A stretch of 31,553 nucleotides of DNA from an uncultured bacterium (GTDB taxonomy: Bacteria; Patescibacteriota; Minisyncoccia; Moranbacterales; GWC2-37-73): assembly GCA_903824515.1 (NCBI GenBank), contig CAIJXA010000015.1:1-31553 (forward strand), read 5' to 3'. This document shows positions 1-8,209 of the stretch, piece by piece (within the stretch, counting starts at the first letter, position 1; the number at the start of each line of letters is the position of its first letter). The position numbers and the translations under genes were made by a program. A model generated the notes under the pieces. That model made no database searches. It was given only the letters and a program-made list of their open reading frames with translations, and had not been told where the DNA came from.

Positions 1-3
1 AAA

Positions 4-984
4 ATGAAAGAAGACAACACAAACAACAAAATAATTCTCTATAAAACCGAGGATGGCAGAACGGAGATTGAAGTAAACCTGGAAGGTGAAACTGTTTGGC
101 TTTCGCAAAAACAAATGGCGGAGCTTTTTGACAAGGATAGGAAAACAATCACGGAGCATATTCAGAATGTTTTTAAAGAGGGCGAATTGGTTGAAAGTTC
201 AGTATGCCGGAAATCCCAGCATACTGCTGGTGATGGGAAAAACTATGTTGTTAATTTTTATAACCTTGATGTGATCATCTCGGTGGGTTATCGAGTCAAA
301 TCTTTGCGAGGCACGCAGTTTCGCATTTGGGCAACCCAAAAATTGCGAGAATATATCGTGAAAGGTTTCGTGATGGATGATGAAAGACTTTCGGAGGGCG
401 GGGTGCAGAAAAGTTTTTTCGCAGAATGGCTGGAGCGGGTCAGAAAAATCAGAGCTTCGGAAAGAAATCTCTATGAAAAAGTGAAAGATGTTTTTGCAAC
501 CAGTGTTGACTATGATCCGAAAACAGATTTGACCAAAGAATTTTATGCCACAATGCAAAACAAATTTCACTATGCCATCACAGGCAGCACGGCTGCTGAG
601 TTGGTGGTTGAGCGGATTGGTGGGGAGAAAGAAAATTTGGGGCTGACCAATTGGAGAGGGGCAGTGCCGACCAGAAAAGAAGCTGAAGTGGCAAAGAACT
701 ATATGTTGGAAACCGAACTGCGACAATTGTATCTTTTGGTGGAACAGTTTTTGTCTTTTGCAGAATTTCAAATTGAAAGAAAAAATGTCATGCATATGAA
801 AGACTGGATCAGATATTTGCATGATATGCTGAAATTTAATCAGTTGGAGGTGCTGTCTGGCAAGGGCAAAGTTTCTCATGAAAAAATGGAGAAAATTGTG
901 AAAAAAGAATTGGCAAAATTTATCACCAGAAATCACTTATCCACAGGGAAGGGTTGCAGTGATAAAACATCAGTGATAGAATGA
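4..984 (+). CDS. RhuM family protein (virulence RhuM-like)
   Basis: The 326-residue protein resembles the RhuM family, named after a Salmonella pathogenicity-island gene and found scattered on genomic islands. Its biochemical role is not established. Family signatures seen are the N-terminal stretch VWLSQKQMAELFDKDRKTITEH (residues about 31-52), which looks like a helix-turn-helix, then FYNLDVIISVGYRVKS (about 85-100) and FRIWATQKLREYIVKGF (about 106-122). The C-terminal half is rich in charged helices. Length matches the usual 320-350 residues, so it appears complete. The ATG lies at the window edge, so its promoter cannot be seen. It ends in TGA. The next gene is a LexA-like repressor in the same direction after about 120 bp of repeat-rich DNA. 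RhuM genes are often accessory and horizontally acquired. I am confident of the family and not of a function. Confidence 0.85.
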   Translation: MKEDNTNNKIILYKTEDGRTEIEVNLEGETVWLSQKQMAELFDKDRKTITEHIQNVFKEGELVESSVCRKSQHTAGDGKNYVVNFYNLDVIISVGYRVKSLRGTQFRIWATQKLREYIVKGFVMDDERLSEGGVQKSFFAEWLERVRKIRASERNLYEKVKDVFATSVDYDPKTDLTKEFYATMQNKFHYAITGSTAAELVVERIGGEKENLGLTNWRGAVPTRKEAEVAKNYMLETELRQLYLLVEQFLSFAEFQIERKNVMHMKDWIRYLHDMLKFNQLEVLSGKGKVSHEKMEKIVKKELAKFITRNHLSTGKGCSDKTSVIE

Positions 985-999
985 CAGTAAAGAGGGAAA

Positions 1000-1097
1000 A
1001 AGTTTATAAAGTTCTAAGGTTCATAAAGTAAAAAAACTAATTCTTAATTTAAAAATTACAAATTCGTACATTCGTACAAGTTCGTAATTCGTAGAAA
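1000..1097. repeat. Intergenic short-word repeats before the lexA-like gene
   Basis: The gap between the RhuM-like and LexA-like genes holds two kinds of short-word repeat. The first is a 'tttataaagtt / ttcataaagt' pair (about 1001-1030), in the same vocabulary as the rpsR-ssb gap at 8096-8182. The second is 'attcgta' repeated four or five times (about 1058-1096), related to the 'cgaatctacgaa' family seen at several other junctions. No clear promoter was found here. Confidence 0.55.
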
Positions 1098-1102
1098 ACA
1101 TT

Positions 1103-1762
1103 ATGAAACTAACATCAAAACAAAACACAATTCTCCAGTCGCTGCGAGAATTAATTGATCAGCGCAAGGACAATCCAACCAGTTATCGGTTGCAAAAGTT
1201 TTTGGCAGCTAAGGGAATTGAGGAAAGTATGAAATCAGTGATGCAAGTGATTGAATCTTTAGAGAAAAAAGATTTGATCACGCGCGACAAGCAGCATCGA
1301 GTTTTTATGGTTGAAAATGAGAGTTATGGCGATGCGCAAAATATCTTTTCCATTCCACTTTACGGCTTGGCATCGTGCGGGGAAGCGCTCGCCTATGCTG
1401 ACGAAGGGGCTGATGATTTCTTGCAGATTTCAAAAACTCTTTTTCACAAAAGTGAGCCGGAAAAACTTTTTGCAGTCAAAGCTTTGGGTGACTCAATGAA
1501 CAAGGATGGCATTGCTGATGGCGACTATGTTATTTTCGAAAAAACTCAAGTGCAAGCTGAATTTGAGGGTAAAATTGTGGTTGCAGTTATCAATGGAATG
1601 GCAACCATCAAGCGCTATAAGAACATGGGCAAAGGAATTGTAGGACTTTTCCCGCACTCAACTAATGACACGCATCATCCAATATATATTTCTGAAGCCG
1701 ATGTGATTTTCGTGGCTGGAATCTTCAAGAAAGTTTTGCCAGTGAAATTCGTGAGCCTTTAG
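1103..1762 (+). CDS. lexA: LexA/UmuD-type S24 family repressor-autoprotease
   Basis: This 219-residue protein has the LexA layout: an N-terminal winged-helix-like DNA-binding part (about 1-70, with 'PTSYRLQKFLAAKGI' and a recognition-helix-like 'MKSVMQVIESLEKKDLI') and a C-terminal S24 serine-lysine peptidase (about 80-212). The catalytic serine is Ser131 in ALGDSMNKDGI and the lysine is Lys170 in MATIKRYKN. LexA represses DNA-damage genes until RecA filaments stimulate self-cleavage. The predicted scissile bond is Cys92-Gly93 in LASCGEAL. UmuD has Cys-Gly there, whereas most LexA proteins have Ala-Gly. The rest is LexA-like in length and in having a DNA-binding domain. RecA is encoded about 4 kb downstream. 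I see no convincing SOS operator, so the regulon is unknown. It could instead be a phage-type cI-like S24 repressor. Confidence 0.8.
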   Translation: MKLTSKQNTILQSLRELIDQRKDNPTSYRLQKFLAAKGIEESMKSVMQVIESLEKKDLITRDKQHRVFMVENESYGDAQNIFSIPLYGLASCGEALAYADEGADDFLQISKTLFHKSEPEKLFAVKALGDSMNKDGIADGDYVIFEKTQVQAEFEGKIVVAVINGMATIKRYKNMGKGIVGLFPHSTNDTHHPIYISEADVIFVAGIFKKVLPVKFVSL

Positions 1763-1957
1763 GAAAAATTTTGAATTTAGAATTTTAAATATAAACGACA
1801 AGTTCCTTGAAAACTAAATGCAAGTAGTAATTGTTTGAAAATTTGAGATGCGATGATTAAGGAAAATAAGTTCGTTTTTCAAATCAAAATATTTCATGGT
1901 TGCTTTTTGTTAGTATGAATATTCCCAAAACAGCCACTAGTTGCAAGGGATAATATG

Positions 1958-1966
1958 TGGTAGAAT
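1958..1966 (+). promoter_or_regulatory. Candidate extended -10 promoter for ftsK
   Basis: TGG-TAGAAT forms a TGn-type extended -10 box in the 343-bp gap between lexA and ftsK. No good -35 is present at the normal distance. Transcription would start near 1973, giving a leader of about 130 nt. That leader contains a 19-codon frame (1993-2052) of unknown meaning. Nothing else recognisable lies in 1763-2105. Confidence 0.35.
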
Positions 1967-2105
1967 GAGGACATAGAAAATTGGCGATCAAGATGCTCAA
2001 ACTGTCTGAAATGCTTGGCATTAAGAGGCCAAAATTAATTACATATTATTAGATCTGGATGGAATTTTTGTGGTTTTTGAGCCGCTAAAATTTCTATCGT
2101 AACAT

Positions 2106-4502
2106 ATGGGAAAAAATAAAAAAAAACAAGAAGATCAACCTAAAGATGAACCAGAGGCAACAATCAGTGGAGATGTTAAGCGTGGAGTTGTGGCAATATT
2201 TTTCTTTGCGCTTGCCGTTTTGTTCGTTTTGGGATTTTTGTCTGAAGCAAAAATTGTTGATGCTGGAATTTTAGGAAAGTTTCTTAATTCTTTTGCTGGC
2301 CTTATGTTTGGGGTAGGAAAGTATATCTCCCCAATTGTGCTGATTGCAGCCGGAGTTATTTTGCTTTTTCGCAAGGAAACCTTGTTCTATGTTTCTAAAC
2401 TTATCGGGCTTTCAGTTTCATTTATCAGTATGCTAGGGGTAATTCACATTTTGGCCTATGATGGGGACAAAATGTTGAAAGTTGCCAAAGCTGGGTCAGG
2501 AGGGGGATTTTTGGGTTATGGACTGGCTTTTTTGTTTTTGAAATTGGCTGGAAAAATTGGAGGTTCAATAATCCTAATTGCCCTTGTTCTGATTGGCATC
2601 ACTGTAGCTTTTAATTTTTCCCTGGTTAAGTTTTTCAAGAAATTTATTCATCAGAAAGTTGAAGACGAAGAGGTTGAGGAGGACGAGGAATTATCGGCCG
2701 AAAACGAAATGCTTGAAATCGAAAAAGACAAGCCAAAGAAAAAAAATGCTGAAGTTGAAGATGAAAAACTTTCAAAAAAGACTGAATTTGTTCAGGACCC
2801 AAATGAAGAAAATGAAAAGGAAAGTGTTATGGATAGCGTGCTTAAAAAGGCAGCTGCTTGGAAACCAAAGGGGGAGAAAGAAAAAATCAAAAAAGCTTCT
2901 CACGTAAGCAAGCCGCAGCAAGAGCAGTTCGATTGGGAGCTCCCTCCAATTTCACTTTTGGATTCATCGTCTGAAAAAGCTCAAGGTGGGGATGTTGAGA
3001 AGAATGCAAAAATTATTCAAGATACCTTGCTTACTTTTGGAGTTGAGGTTGAATTGGGAGAAATCAAAACCGGTCCAACGGTTACTCAGTATAGTTTTCG
3101 TCCAGCAGTCGGAGTAAAGCTTAGTCGCATCACAACGCTTAGTAATGAGTTGGCGCTGAGATTAGCAGCTCGTCAGGTTCGTATTGAAGCCCCAATTCCA
3201 GGAAGATCATTGGTTGGAATTGAAGTTCCAAACAAGAAAAATGCCACAATTAGACTGCCGGAACTTTTGCAAGCTTTGGAATTTGAAAACAGAAAGTCAA
3301 ACTTGCTTTTGGCTCTGGGAAAAGATGTGAGCGGAAATTATATTTTTGGTGACCTCAAGAAAATGCCCCACCTGCTGATTGCTGGCTCAACAAATAGTGG
3401 AAAAAGTGTTTGCGTTAATGCTTTGATTTTGTCGATGCTGTATCAAAATTCTCCTGCCGATTTGAAAATGATTTTAGTAGACCCGAAAAGAGTCGAATTG
3501 ACGCCCTATAACGGCATTCCACATTTACTCACGGACGTCGTTGTGGAAAATGGTAAGGTTCTGAGCGCACTTAAATGGGCTATTGGCGAAATGGAGCGTC
3601 GATATAAGATTTTGCAAAAAGTAGGTTCAAAGGATATTGCTTCTTTCAACAAGAAAGCTGAAAGTGGCGAAGTGTTCAAGCATGTAGACACTGAAACAGG
3701 TGAAATTACCGAAGAGGCTGTCGAGAAAATCCCATATATTGTCATTGTGATTGATGAAATGGCTGATTTGATGGCATCGCATGGCAAGGAAGTCGAAGGT
3801 GCAATTATTCGTTTGGCACAAATGGCTCGAGCAGTTGGCATTCATTTGATCTTGAGCACTCAAAAACCAATTGTGACGGTCATAACCAGTCTTATCAAAT
3901 CAAACATTCCAACGCGGATTGCTTTTCGGGTGCCATCATTAATGGACTCACGTACGATTCTTGATGCTAGTGGAGCGGAAAAATTGTTGGGCAATGGTGA
4001 TATGCTTTTTTCTGCGGCGGAGGCAGTCGATTTGCGAAGAGTTCAAGGAGTTTTTGTTTCTGAAGATGAGATTAAGCGAGTTGTTGAATTCATCAAAAAT
4101 CAAAAATTTGAAAAGATCGAAGAGAGTCTTAATGATGAAATTGACATTGATGAGGCCAAATCAGCTGGAAACAAAAATGGTCAGGTCAGCACAGTTCAGC
4201 ATCCTGACAAAATTGATTTCGAGTCAATTGAAACAGATGAGCAGGAAGACTCACTATACGAAGAAGCAAAAAGTATTGTTATTCAGGCAGGGAAAGCTTC
4301 GTCCTCGCTTTTGCAAAGACGTCTTCGCATTGGATATTCAAGAGCAGCTCGCTTGGTGGATATGCTTGAAGAAAATGGAATTGTGGGCGCTTCTGATGGG
4401 GCTAGACCAAGAGAGATCCTCGTTGGAGAGCAAGGTCAAGCAGGGCCGGATTACAACGACTCGATGCAAGATCAAACAGCTCGTGACAAATGGCAAATGT
4501 AA
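2106..4502 (+). CDS. ftsK: DNA translocase FtsK
   Basis: This 798-residue FtsK/SpoIIIE ATPase pumps chromosomal DNA through the closing division septum. The N-terminal 175 residues contain four or five hydrophobic segments (about 26-46, 63-87, 93-113, 130-172) that anchor it in the membrane. A short acidic/lysine-rich linker follows (about 180-270). The motor domain has Walker A GSTNSGKS (about 427-434), Walker B IVIVIDEMADL (about 546-556) and the conserved block SNIPTRIAFRVPS...DSRTILD...GAEKLLGNGDMLF. The C-terminal winged-helix gamma domain (about 714-775, 'SLLQRRLRIGYSRAARLVDMLEENGIVG') recognises polar DNA motifs. All parts are present, with a linker much shorter than in E. coli. No Shine-Dalgarno precedes the ATG. 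The RodZ-like gene and recA follow on the same strand. Confidence 0.97.
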   Translation: MGKNKKKQEDQPKDEPEATISGDVKRGVVAIFFFALAVLFVLGFLSEAKIVDAGILGKFLNSFAGLMFGVGKYISPIVLIAAGVILLFRKETLFYVSKLIGLSVSFISMLGVIHILAYDGDKMLKVAKAGSGGGFLGYGLAFLFLKLAGKIGGSIILIALVLIGITVAFNFSLVKFFKKFIHQKVEDEEVEEDEELSAENEMLEIEKDKPKKKNAEVEDEKLSKKTEFVQDPNEENEKESVMDSVLKKAAAWKPKGEKEKIKKASHVSKPQQEQFDWELPPISLLDSSSEKAQGGDVEKNAKIIQDTLLTFGVEVELGEIKTGPTVTQYSFRPAVGVKLSRITTLSNELALRLAARQVRIEAPIPGRSLVGIEVPNKKNATIRLPELLQALEFENRKSNLLLALGKDVSGNYIFGDLKKMPHLLIAGSTNSGKSVCVNALILSMLYQNSPADLKMILVDPKRVELTPYNGIPHLLTDVVVENGKVLSALKWAIGEMERRYKILQKVGSKDIASFNKKAESGEVFKHVDTETGEITEEAVEKIPYIVIVIDEMADLMASHGKEVEGAIIRLAQMARAVGIHLILSTQKPIVTVITSLIKSNIPTRIAFRVPSLMDSRTILDASGAEKLLGNGDMLFSAAEAVDLRRVQGVFVSEDEIKRVVEFIKNQKFEKIEESLNDEIDIDEAKSAGNKNGQVSTVQHPDKIDFESIETDEQEDSLYEEAKSIVIQAGKASSSLLQRRLRIGYSRAARLVDMLEENGIVGASDGARPREILVGEQGQAGPDYNDSMQDQTARDKWQM

Positions 4503-4541
4503 ACCCAGAGCCTCGCTTTGAAAATCCGAAAGCTAAATGAT

Positions 4542-4626
4542 AAATGTCAAATAAAATCCAAAATTTAAAAATCCAAAGGGTAATTCATTTTTGGGAATTA
4601 GGATTTGAGTCATTTATTTGACATTA
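4542..4626. repeat. Intergenic inverted repeat (aaatgtcaaataaa type)
   Basis: The gap between ftsK and the RodZ-like gene is an imperfect inverted repeat. 'aatgtcaaataaaatcc' on the left pairs with 'ggatttgagtcatttatttgacatt' (shown in part) on the right, enclosing a smaller palindrome around 'aaagggtaattcatttttggg'. It would form a long hairpin in a read-through ftsK transcript. There is no U-tract, so it is not a standard terminator. Confidence 0.6.
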
Positions 4627-4640
4627 GGATTTATAATTTT

Positions 4641-5642
4641 ATGGTTAAATTTACACGAAAAAAACTGGATTCATTGACGCTTGGTGAGCGAATGAAAAAA
4701 ATTAGAGACGAACGTCATCTTAGTCTTGCTGATGTCTCAAAGGGTACAAAGATTCAAGTGAAATATTTGCAATATTTCGAAGAAGGTGAATATATGAAAT
4801 TGCCGGCGGATGTATATGTGAAAGGTTTTTTGCGAAGCTATGCGCTATATTTGAGCTTGTCAGAGGTTAATTTGATTCGGCAGTTTGAAAGGGAAAAGGA
4901 TATTCACAAAAATATCAAAAAAATTGTTGAGAATGAGAAAGCAGGTAAGCCAATAAATTTTTCAATTTTTGTAATTTCGCCAAAAATGATTTTCATTAGC
5001 CTGATTACTTTTTTGGCACTTGGTAGTTTTATTTATCTGTACTTGCAAGTTAATAATTTCGTCTCAACCCCAAGGCTTATAATTATTAAACCAATTGAAG
5101 GCTCAGCTATTCAGGAAAGTTCAACGCATGTGGTTGGTGTGGCAGAAAAAGATGCGCTTGTGACAATAAATGATCAGCCAGTTTTGGTCAATGAAAAAGG
5201 CGAGTTTAGTGAGGATGTTGGATTAAAAGATGGCTTAAACGTTATTAATGTGAAAGCTAAAAACAAATTCAGCAAAGAAACTACCCAGTCAGTTTCGGTT
5301 AATGCGAATTTTCAAACAGCAGAAACGACAGCTGCAACGGATGTTTCATTGTCGTCAGCAGCTGGTGCTGATTTGCAAAATTTAGCGATAAATGCTGAGA
5401 TTTATGTTAATCCAAATTCAACTTGGCTTTCTGTAGAAGCTGATGGAAACTTGGTCTATAATGGGGTATTGCTTCCGGAATCGACTCAGAAATTTCAAGC
5501 TAAGGAAAAAATCAGTGTGAGCGCTGGCAAGGGAAATGAAACTTTCGTGAAAATCAATGGAAAGGATTTGGGACGGTTGACTTCAGGCTCTGCCCCAGCC
5601 AAAGATATCGTGTTTGATGTAAATGGTAGAGTTTTAAAATAA
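4641..5642 (+). CDS. RodZ-like membrane protein with N-terminal HTH and C-terminal DUF4115-like domain
   Basis: The protein of 333 residues has a cytoplasmic Xre-type helix-turn-helix of the RodZ kind (about 13-75, LGERMKKIRDERHLSLADVS...YLQYFEEGEY...YVKGFLRSYALYL). A single membrane helix follows (about 114-136, MIFISLITFLALGSFIYLYL). Outside the membrane lie an Ig-like beta domain (about 145-222, PIEGSAIQES...GEFSEDVGLKDGLNVINVKA) and a RodZ C-terminal-like domain (about 255-333). RodZ links MreB to the wall-elongation machinery. The Ig-like insertion is not in E. coli RodZ. I chose ATG 4641 because upstream translation from TTG 4605 would run through the inverted repeat, and KFTRKKL...LGERMKK fits a RodZ start. 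It lies between ftsK and recA and is probably co-transcribed with them. Confidence 0.85.
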   Translation: MVKFTRKKLDSLTLGERMKKIRDERHLSLADVSKGTKIQVKYLQYFEEGEYMKLPADVYVKGFLRSYALYLSLSEVNLIRQFEREKDIHKNIKKIVENEKAGKPINFSIFVISPKMIFISLITFLALGSFIYLYLQVNNFVSTPRLIIIKPIEGSAIQESSTHVVGVAEKDALVTINDQPVLVNEKGEFSEDVGLKDGLNVINVKAKNKFSKETTQSVSVNANFQTAETTAATDVSLSSAAGADLQNLAINAEIYVNPNSTWLSVEADGNLVYNGVLLPESTQKFQAKEKISVSAGKGNETFVKINGKDLGRLTSGSAPAKDIVFDVNGRVLK

Positions 5643-5653
5643 AATAACAAAAG

Positions 5654-5887
5654 CCGATTCGAAACAACGAATGAAATCCGAATCTACGAACATATCTTCC
5701 TACGCACTTGGAAAAGGAGGATTGTGGGGGACTTGAAAGACTGGTTGAAATAAAAAAGTTTTTCAAATCTTTCCCAACCCGCTTCGACTCAATGAGACTT
5801 TCGTCGAATCGAGGCGAGCCTCTCTTTTTCAAAAAGAGGAGTGATGAAAATTCGTAGATTCGTATGAGTTTCGTAGTTTCGCATCGG
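5654..5887 (+). repeat. Composite intergenic element, copy A (rodZ-like/recA gap)
   Basis: This is a 234-bp nested inverted repeat. The left outer arm carries 'cgattcgaaacaacgaa' and 'cgaatctacgaac'. The right outer arm is its complement, 'ttcgtagattcgtatgag' then 'tttcgtagtttcgcatcgg'. Inside are a C/G-rich hairpin on each side ('cttggaaaaggagg' and 'cctctctttttcaaaaagag') and a core running 'acttgaaagactggttgaaa' to 'aagtttttcaaatc'. The same modules recur in the same order at 7661-7875 (reverse orientation) and 21135-21286. Core orientation here matches recA transcription. Confidence 0.8.
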
Positions 5888-5896
5888 TAAACTAAT

Positions 5897-6940
5897 ATGG
5901 CATACGCAGCAAAAGAAAAGAAGCCTCCGAAAGAGGCCGTTGAAGAAATCAAGAATGCAGGCAAAAAAGAAATCGATAAACTAGTGGAAGATATTCAGGA
6001 AAAATTTGGGGAAGGAATGATTATGAAATTGGGGGATGTGAAAAAAGTTGATGTGGAAGCAATTCCAACCGGTTCAATTTCTTTGGACATTGCAACGGGA
6101 ATTGGCGGAGTGCCACGCGGACGCATTATTGAAGTTTATGGGCCGGAGTCTTCTGGGAAAACCACTTTGACCTTGCATATTGTGGCTAATGCCCAGAAAA
6201 GTGGAGGCACTGCTGCTTTTGTAGACGCTGAACATGCCTTGGATCCTGAATATGCCCATAAAATTGGCGTGGATATCAAAAATTTGCTGGTTTCTCAGCC
6301 AGATACTGGTGAGCAGGCCTTGGATATTGTGGAGTCTTTGGTGCGCAGTGGAGTGATTGATGTGATTGTGGTTGACTCAGTGGCTGCCTTGGTGCCACGG
6401 GCAGAAATTGAAGGCGAGATGGGCGACCAACATGTCGGAAGACAAGCCCGGCTCATGTCGCAAGCCTTGCGCAAGCTGACAGCCATCATTGCTCGCTCCA
6501 ACACGACCGTGATTTTCATTAATCAGATTCGCATGAAAATCGGGGTGATGTTTGGCAATCCGGAAACGACGACCGGTGGACAAGCACTCAAGTTTTATTC
6601 TTCGGTGCGTATTGAAGTTCGCAAGGCCGCCCAAATCAAAAAAGGTGAAGACGTGGTTGGAAATCGCGTGAAGGTCAAAATTGTGAAGAACAAAGTTGCG
6701 CCGCCATTCAAAACCGCTGAATTTGACATCATGTATAACGAAGGAATTTCTTTGGCCGGGGATTTGCTTGACGCGGGCGTGAAATTCGAAGTCGTCAAAA
6801 AATCTGGCAATTCACTTTCCTACGGCGACATCAAGCTTGGAGCCGGCCGCGAAAGTGCCAAAGCCTTCTTGCGTGAAGACAAGAAAACCGCCGAAAAGAT
6901 TTTCAAGGAAATCGCCGCCAAAGCAAAGATCGTGGCTTAG
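5897..6940 (+). CDS. recA: Recombinase A
   Basis: RecA (347 residues) forms ATP-dependent filaments on single-stranded DNA, catalyses strand exchange and acts as co-protease for LexA-type repressors. Seen: Walker A GPESSGKT (82-89), the Walker B-containing segment IDVIVVDSVAAL, the QHVGRQARLMSQALRKL block, the L2-region NQIRMKIGVMFGNPETTTGG, and the C-terminal segment with AKAFLRED. The N-terminus has about 17 extra lysine-rich residues before IQEKFGEGMIMKLGD compared with E. coli. The C-terminus is short and ends without the acidic tail. The ATG at 5897 sits 9 bp after the composite repeat, with no Shine-Dalgarno. A strong terminator follows at 6962. With a LexA-like gene 4 kb upstream, an SOS-type circuit is plausible. 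Confidence 0.98.
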   Translation: MAYAAKEKKPPKEAVEEIKNAGKKEIDKLVEDIQEKFGEGMIMKLGDVKKVDVEAIPTGSISLDIATGIGGVPRGRIIEVYGPESSGKTTLTLHIVANAQKSGGTAAFVDAEHALDPEYAHKIGVDIKNLLVSQPDTGEQALDIVESLVRSGVIDVIVVDSVAALVPRAEIEGEMGDQHVGRQARLMSQALRKLTAIIARSNTTVIFINQIRMKIGVMFGNPETTTGGQALKFYSSVRIEVRKAAQIKKGEDVVGNRVKVKIVKNKVAPPFKTAEFDIMYNEGISLAGDLLDAGVKFEVVKKSGNSLSYGDIKLGAGRESAKAFLREDKKTAEKIFKEIAAKAKIVA

Positions 6941-6961
6941 TAAGTAAGATTTAGTTGTTAA

Positions 6962-6987
6962 AAATCCCACGCAAGTGGGATTTTTTG
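6962..6987 (+). terminator. Rho-independent terminator after recA
   Basis: The hairpin aaatcccac-gcaa-gtgggatttttt has an 8-9 bp stem followed by a T run, about 20 bp after the recA stop. Confidence 0.85.
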
Positions 6988-7092
6988 ATGTATGTTTGCA
7001 TTTTCTAAAAGTTTTTCCTGTAAGGTAATAATCTCTTTGTCCTACGGACATCTCTCCTTATTAAGGGAGGGAATAATAATGAAGGAAACTTC

Positions 7093-7650
7093 TTAGGCTC
7101 GGGAAACATATTCTCCCTTGTCGGTATTGATAATCAGTTTATCTCCTTCATTGATGAAAAGTGGAGTGGAAACCTTCAGGCCTGTTTCCATGATGACAAC
7201 TTTGCCGCCGGTTCCAGATGTGTCACCTTTGATTCCTGGGGGAGCTTCGACCACGGTCAAAGTCACCTTGATTGGAAGTTCAATGTTGACTGGCAAATCA
7301 TTGAAGTTAAGCACGGTTACTTCGGTTCCTTCGAGCAGATAAAGTGGGGCATTGCCAATAGTCTCTTTTGAAAGTGAAAATTGGTCGTAGGAGGTCATGT
7401 CCATAAACACAAAGCCATCTTGCTCTGCATAAAGATACTGCGCTTTAGATTTTGACATGTCAGCTTCATCAGCCTTGTCAGATCCGTTAAAAGTTTTTTC
7501 TAGCACACTGCCGTTGAGCAAGTTCTTGAGCTTAGTGCGAAGCACTGCTCCAGCTCGACCGGTTTTGGAATGTTCAGCAGAAAGCACAACATATGGTTGC
7601 CCTTCCCAGAGAATATTCTTTCCGCATTTGATATCGCTTAGTCCTAGCAT
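7093..7650 (-). CDS. efp: Translation elongation factor P
   Basis: EF-P (185 residues) binds ribosomes stalled at consecutive prolines and stimulates peptide bond formation. The three expected parts are present: a KOW-like N-terminal domain (about 1-64, with IKCGKNILWEGQPYVVL), a central OB domain (about 65-128) and a C-terminal OB domain with the family signature LPIKVTLTVVEAPPGIKGDT (about 128-147). The functional loop at the tip of domain I reads SKTGRAGAV, putting arginine (Arg32) where E. coli and Bacillus carry the modified lysine. Arginine at this site is known from EF-Ps rhamnosylated by EarP. No EarP gene is visible here. The gene is last in the - strand rpsF-ssb-rpsR-efp series and is separated from rpsR by composite element copy B. 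Confidence 0.96.
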   Translation of the reverse strand: MLGLSDIKCGKNILWEGQPYVVLSAEHSKTGRAGAVLRTKLKNLLNGSVLEKTFNGSDKADEADMSKSKAQYLYAEQDGFVFMDMTSYDQFSLSKETIGNAPLYLLEGTEVTVLNFNDLPVNIELPIKVTLTVVEAPPGIKGDTSGTGGKVVIMETGLKVSTPLFINEGDKLIINTDKGEYVSRA

Positions 7651-7660
7651 GATTTTTATA

Positions 7661-7875
7661 CCGATACGAAACTACGAAAGAATTACAAATCTACGAACTC
7701 GTACTGCTCCTCTCTTTAGAAAAGATAGGGAATGCGAGCGAGTGCAGCATTCACGAGAGATTTGAAAAACTTTCTTTATTTTAGTTAGTCTTTCAATCCC
7801 CCCTCAATCCCCCTTTTCTAAAAGGGGGAAGAAAATACGTTCGTAGATTCGAATGTGATTTGTAGTCTCGTATCG
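7661..7875 (-). repeat. Composite intergenic element, copy B (rpsR/efp gap)
   Basis: This 215-bp copy shares the modules of copy A, with the core on the - strand, in the sense of rpsR and efp. The outer arms are 'ccgatacgaaactacgaa' (7661-7678) plus 'caaatctacgaac', and on the far side 'cgttcgtagattcgaatg' plus 'gtagtctcgtatcg'. Read on the - strand, the core runs from a 'ccccttttagaaaagggg' hairpin through 'gattgaaagactaacta' to 'aaagtttttcaaatc'. Confidence 0.8.
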
Positions 7876-7881
7876 CTGTTT

Positions 7882-8088
7882 TTATTTAACGACAAACGGT
7901 GCCAATGCCATTACTCTGGCGCGTTTAATTGCCTGAGCAAGTGTGCGTTGATGTTTGGTGCAAGTCCCATGTCTCTTTGGCGGATAGATTTTTCCTTGAG
8001 AATTCATGAAACGGCGAATTAGATAAGCATCTTTGTAATCAATCTTGTCCATCTTTTGATCACAGAAATAGCAAGTTTTCTTTTCCAT
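7882..8088 (-). CDS. rpsR: 30S ribosomal protein bS18
   Basis: bS18 (68 residues) sits on the platform of the small subunit next to bS6. Conserved features are YKDAYLIRRFMNSQGKIYPPKRHGTC and HQRTLAQAIKRARVMALAPFV. CYFC near the N-terminus plus C-T-K-H later form a likely zinc-binding set, the zinc-containing form of bS18. The gene lies downstream of ssb in the usual rpsF-ssb-rpsR order. A bL9 gene, often next in other bacteria, is absent here. Loss of bL9 is reported from several CPR lineages. The ssb-rpsR gap is filled by an inverted repeat. Confidence 0.97.
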   Translation of the reverse strand: MEKKTCYFCDQKMDKIDYKDAYLIRRFMNSQGKIYPPKRHGTCTKHQRTLAQAIKRARVMALAPFVVK

Positions 8089-8095
8089 AATAATT

Positions 8096-8182
8096 AGTTA
8101 TAAAGTTTATAAAGTTATAAAGTTTATAAAGTGTCCAAGTGGAAATCCTTTTTATGAACTTTCCACTTTTAACTTTATGAAC
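8096..8182. repeat. Intergenic repeat of 'tataaagtt' words (ssb/rpsR gap)
   Basis: There are four tandem 'ttataaagt'-type words (about 8098-8132), then a hairpin 'aagtggaaa ... tttccactt' and reverse-complement words 'aactttatgaactt'. Together they make a large imperfect inverted repeat just upstream of rpsR on the - strand. The same vocabulary appears at 1001-1030. Confidence 0.6.
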
Positions 8183-8209
8183 TTGTTTTAAAAATTATTA
8201 AAATAATTT

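Noticed and set aside
199..936. Long open frame on the - strand opposite the RhuM-like gene.
   Set aside because: Phe/His-rich translation without family features. It is a shadow of a well-supported gene on the other strand.
1993..2052. 19-codon frame in the ftsK leader as a possible leader peptide.
   Set aside because: No Shine-Dalgarno, no regulatory codon run and no terminator/antiterminator pair. Too short to support.
5686..5699. CGAACATATCTTCC upstream of recA resembles the Firmicutes SOS box (12 of 14 positions).
   Set aside because: It lies inside composite element copy A, and copies B and C have the equivalent CGAACGTATTTTC at non-SOS genes, so the match is most likely a by-product of the repeat.
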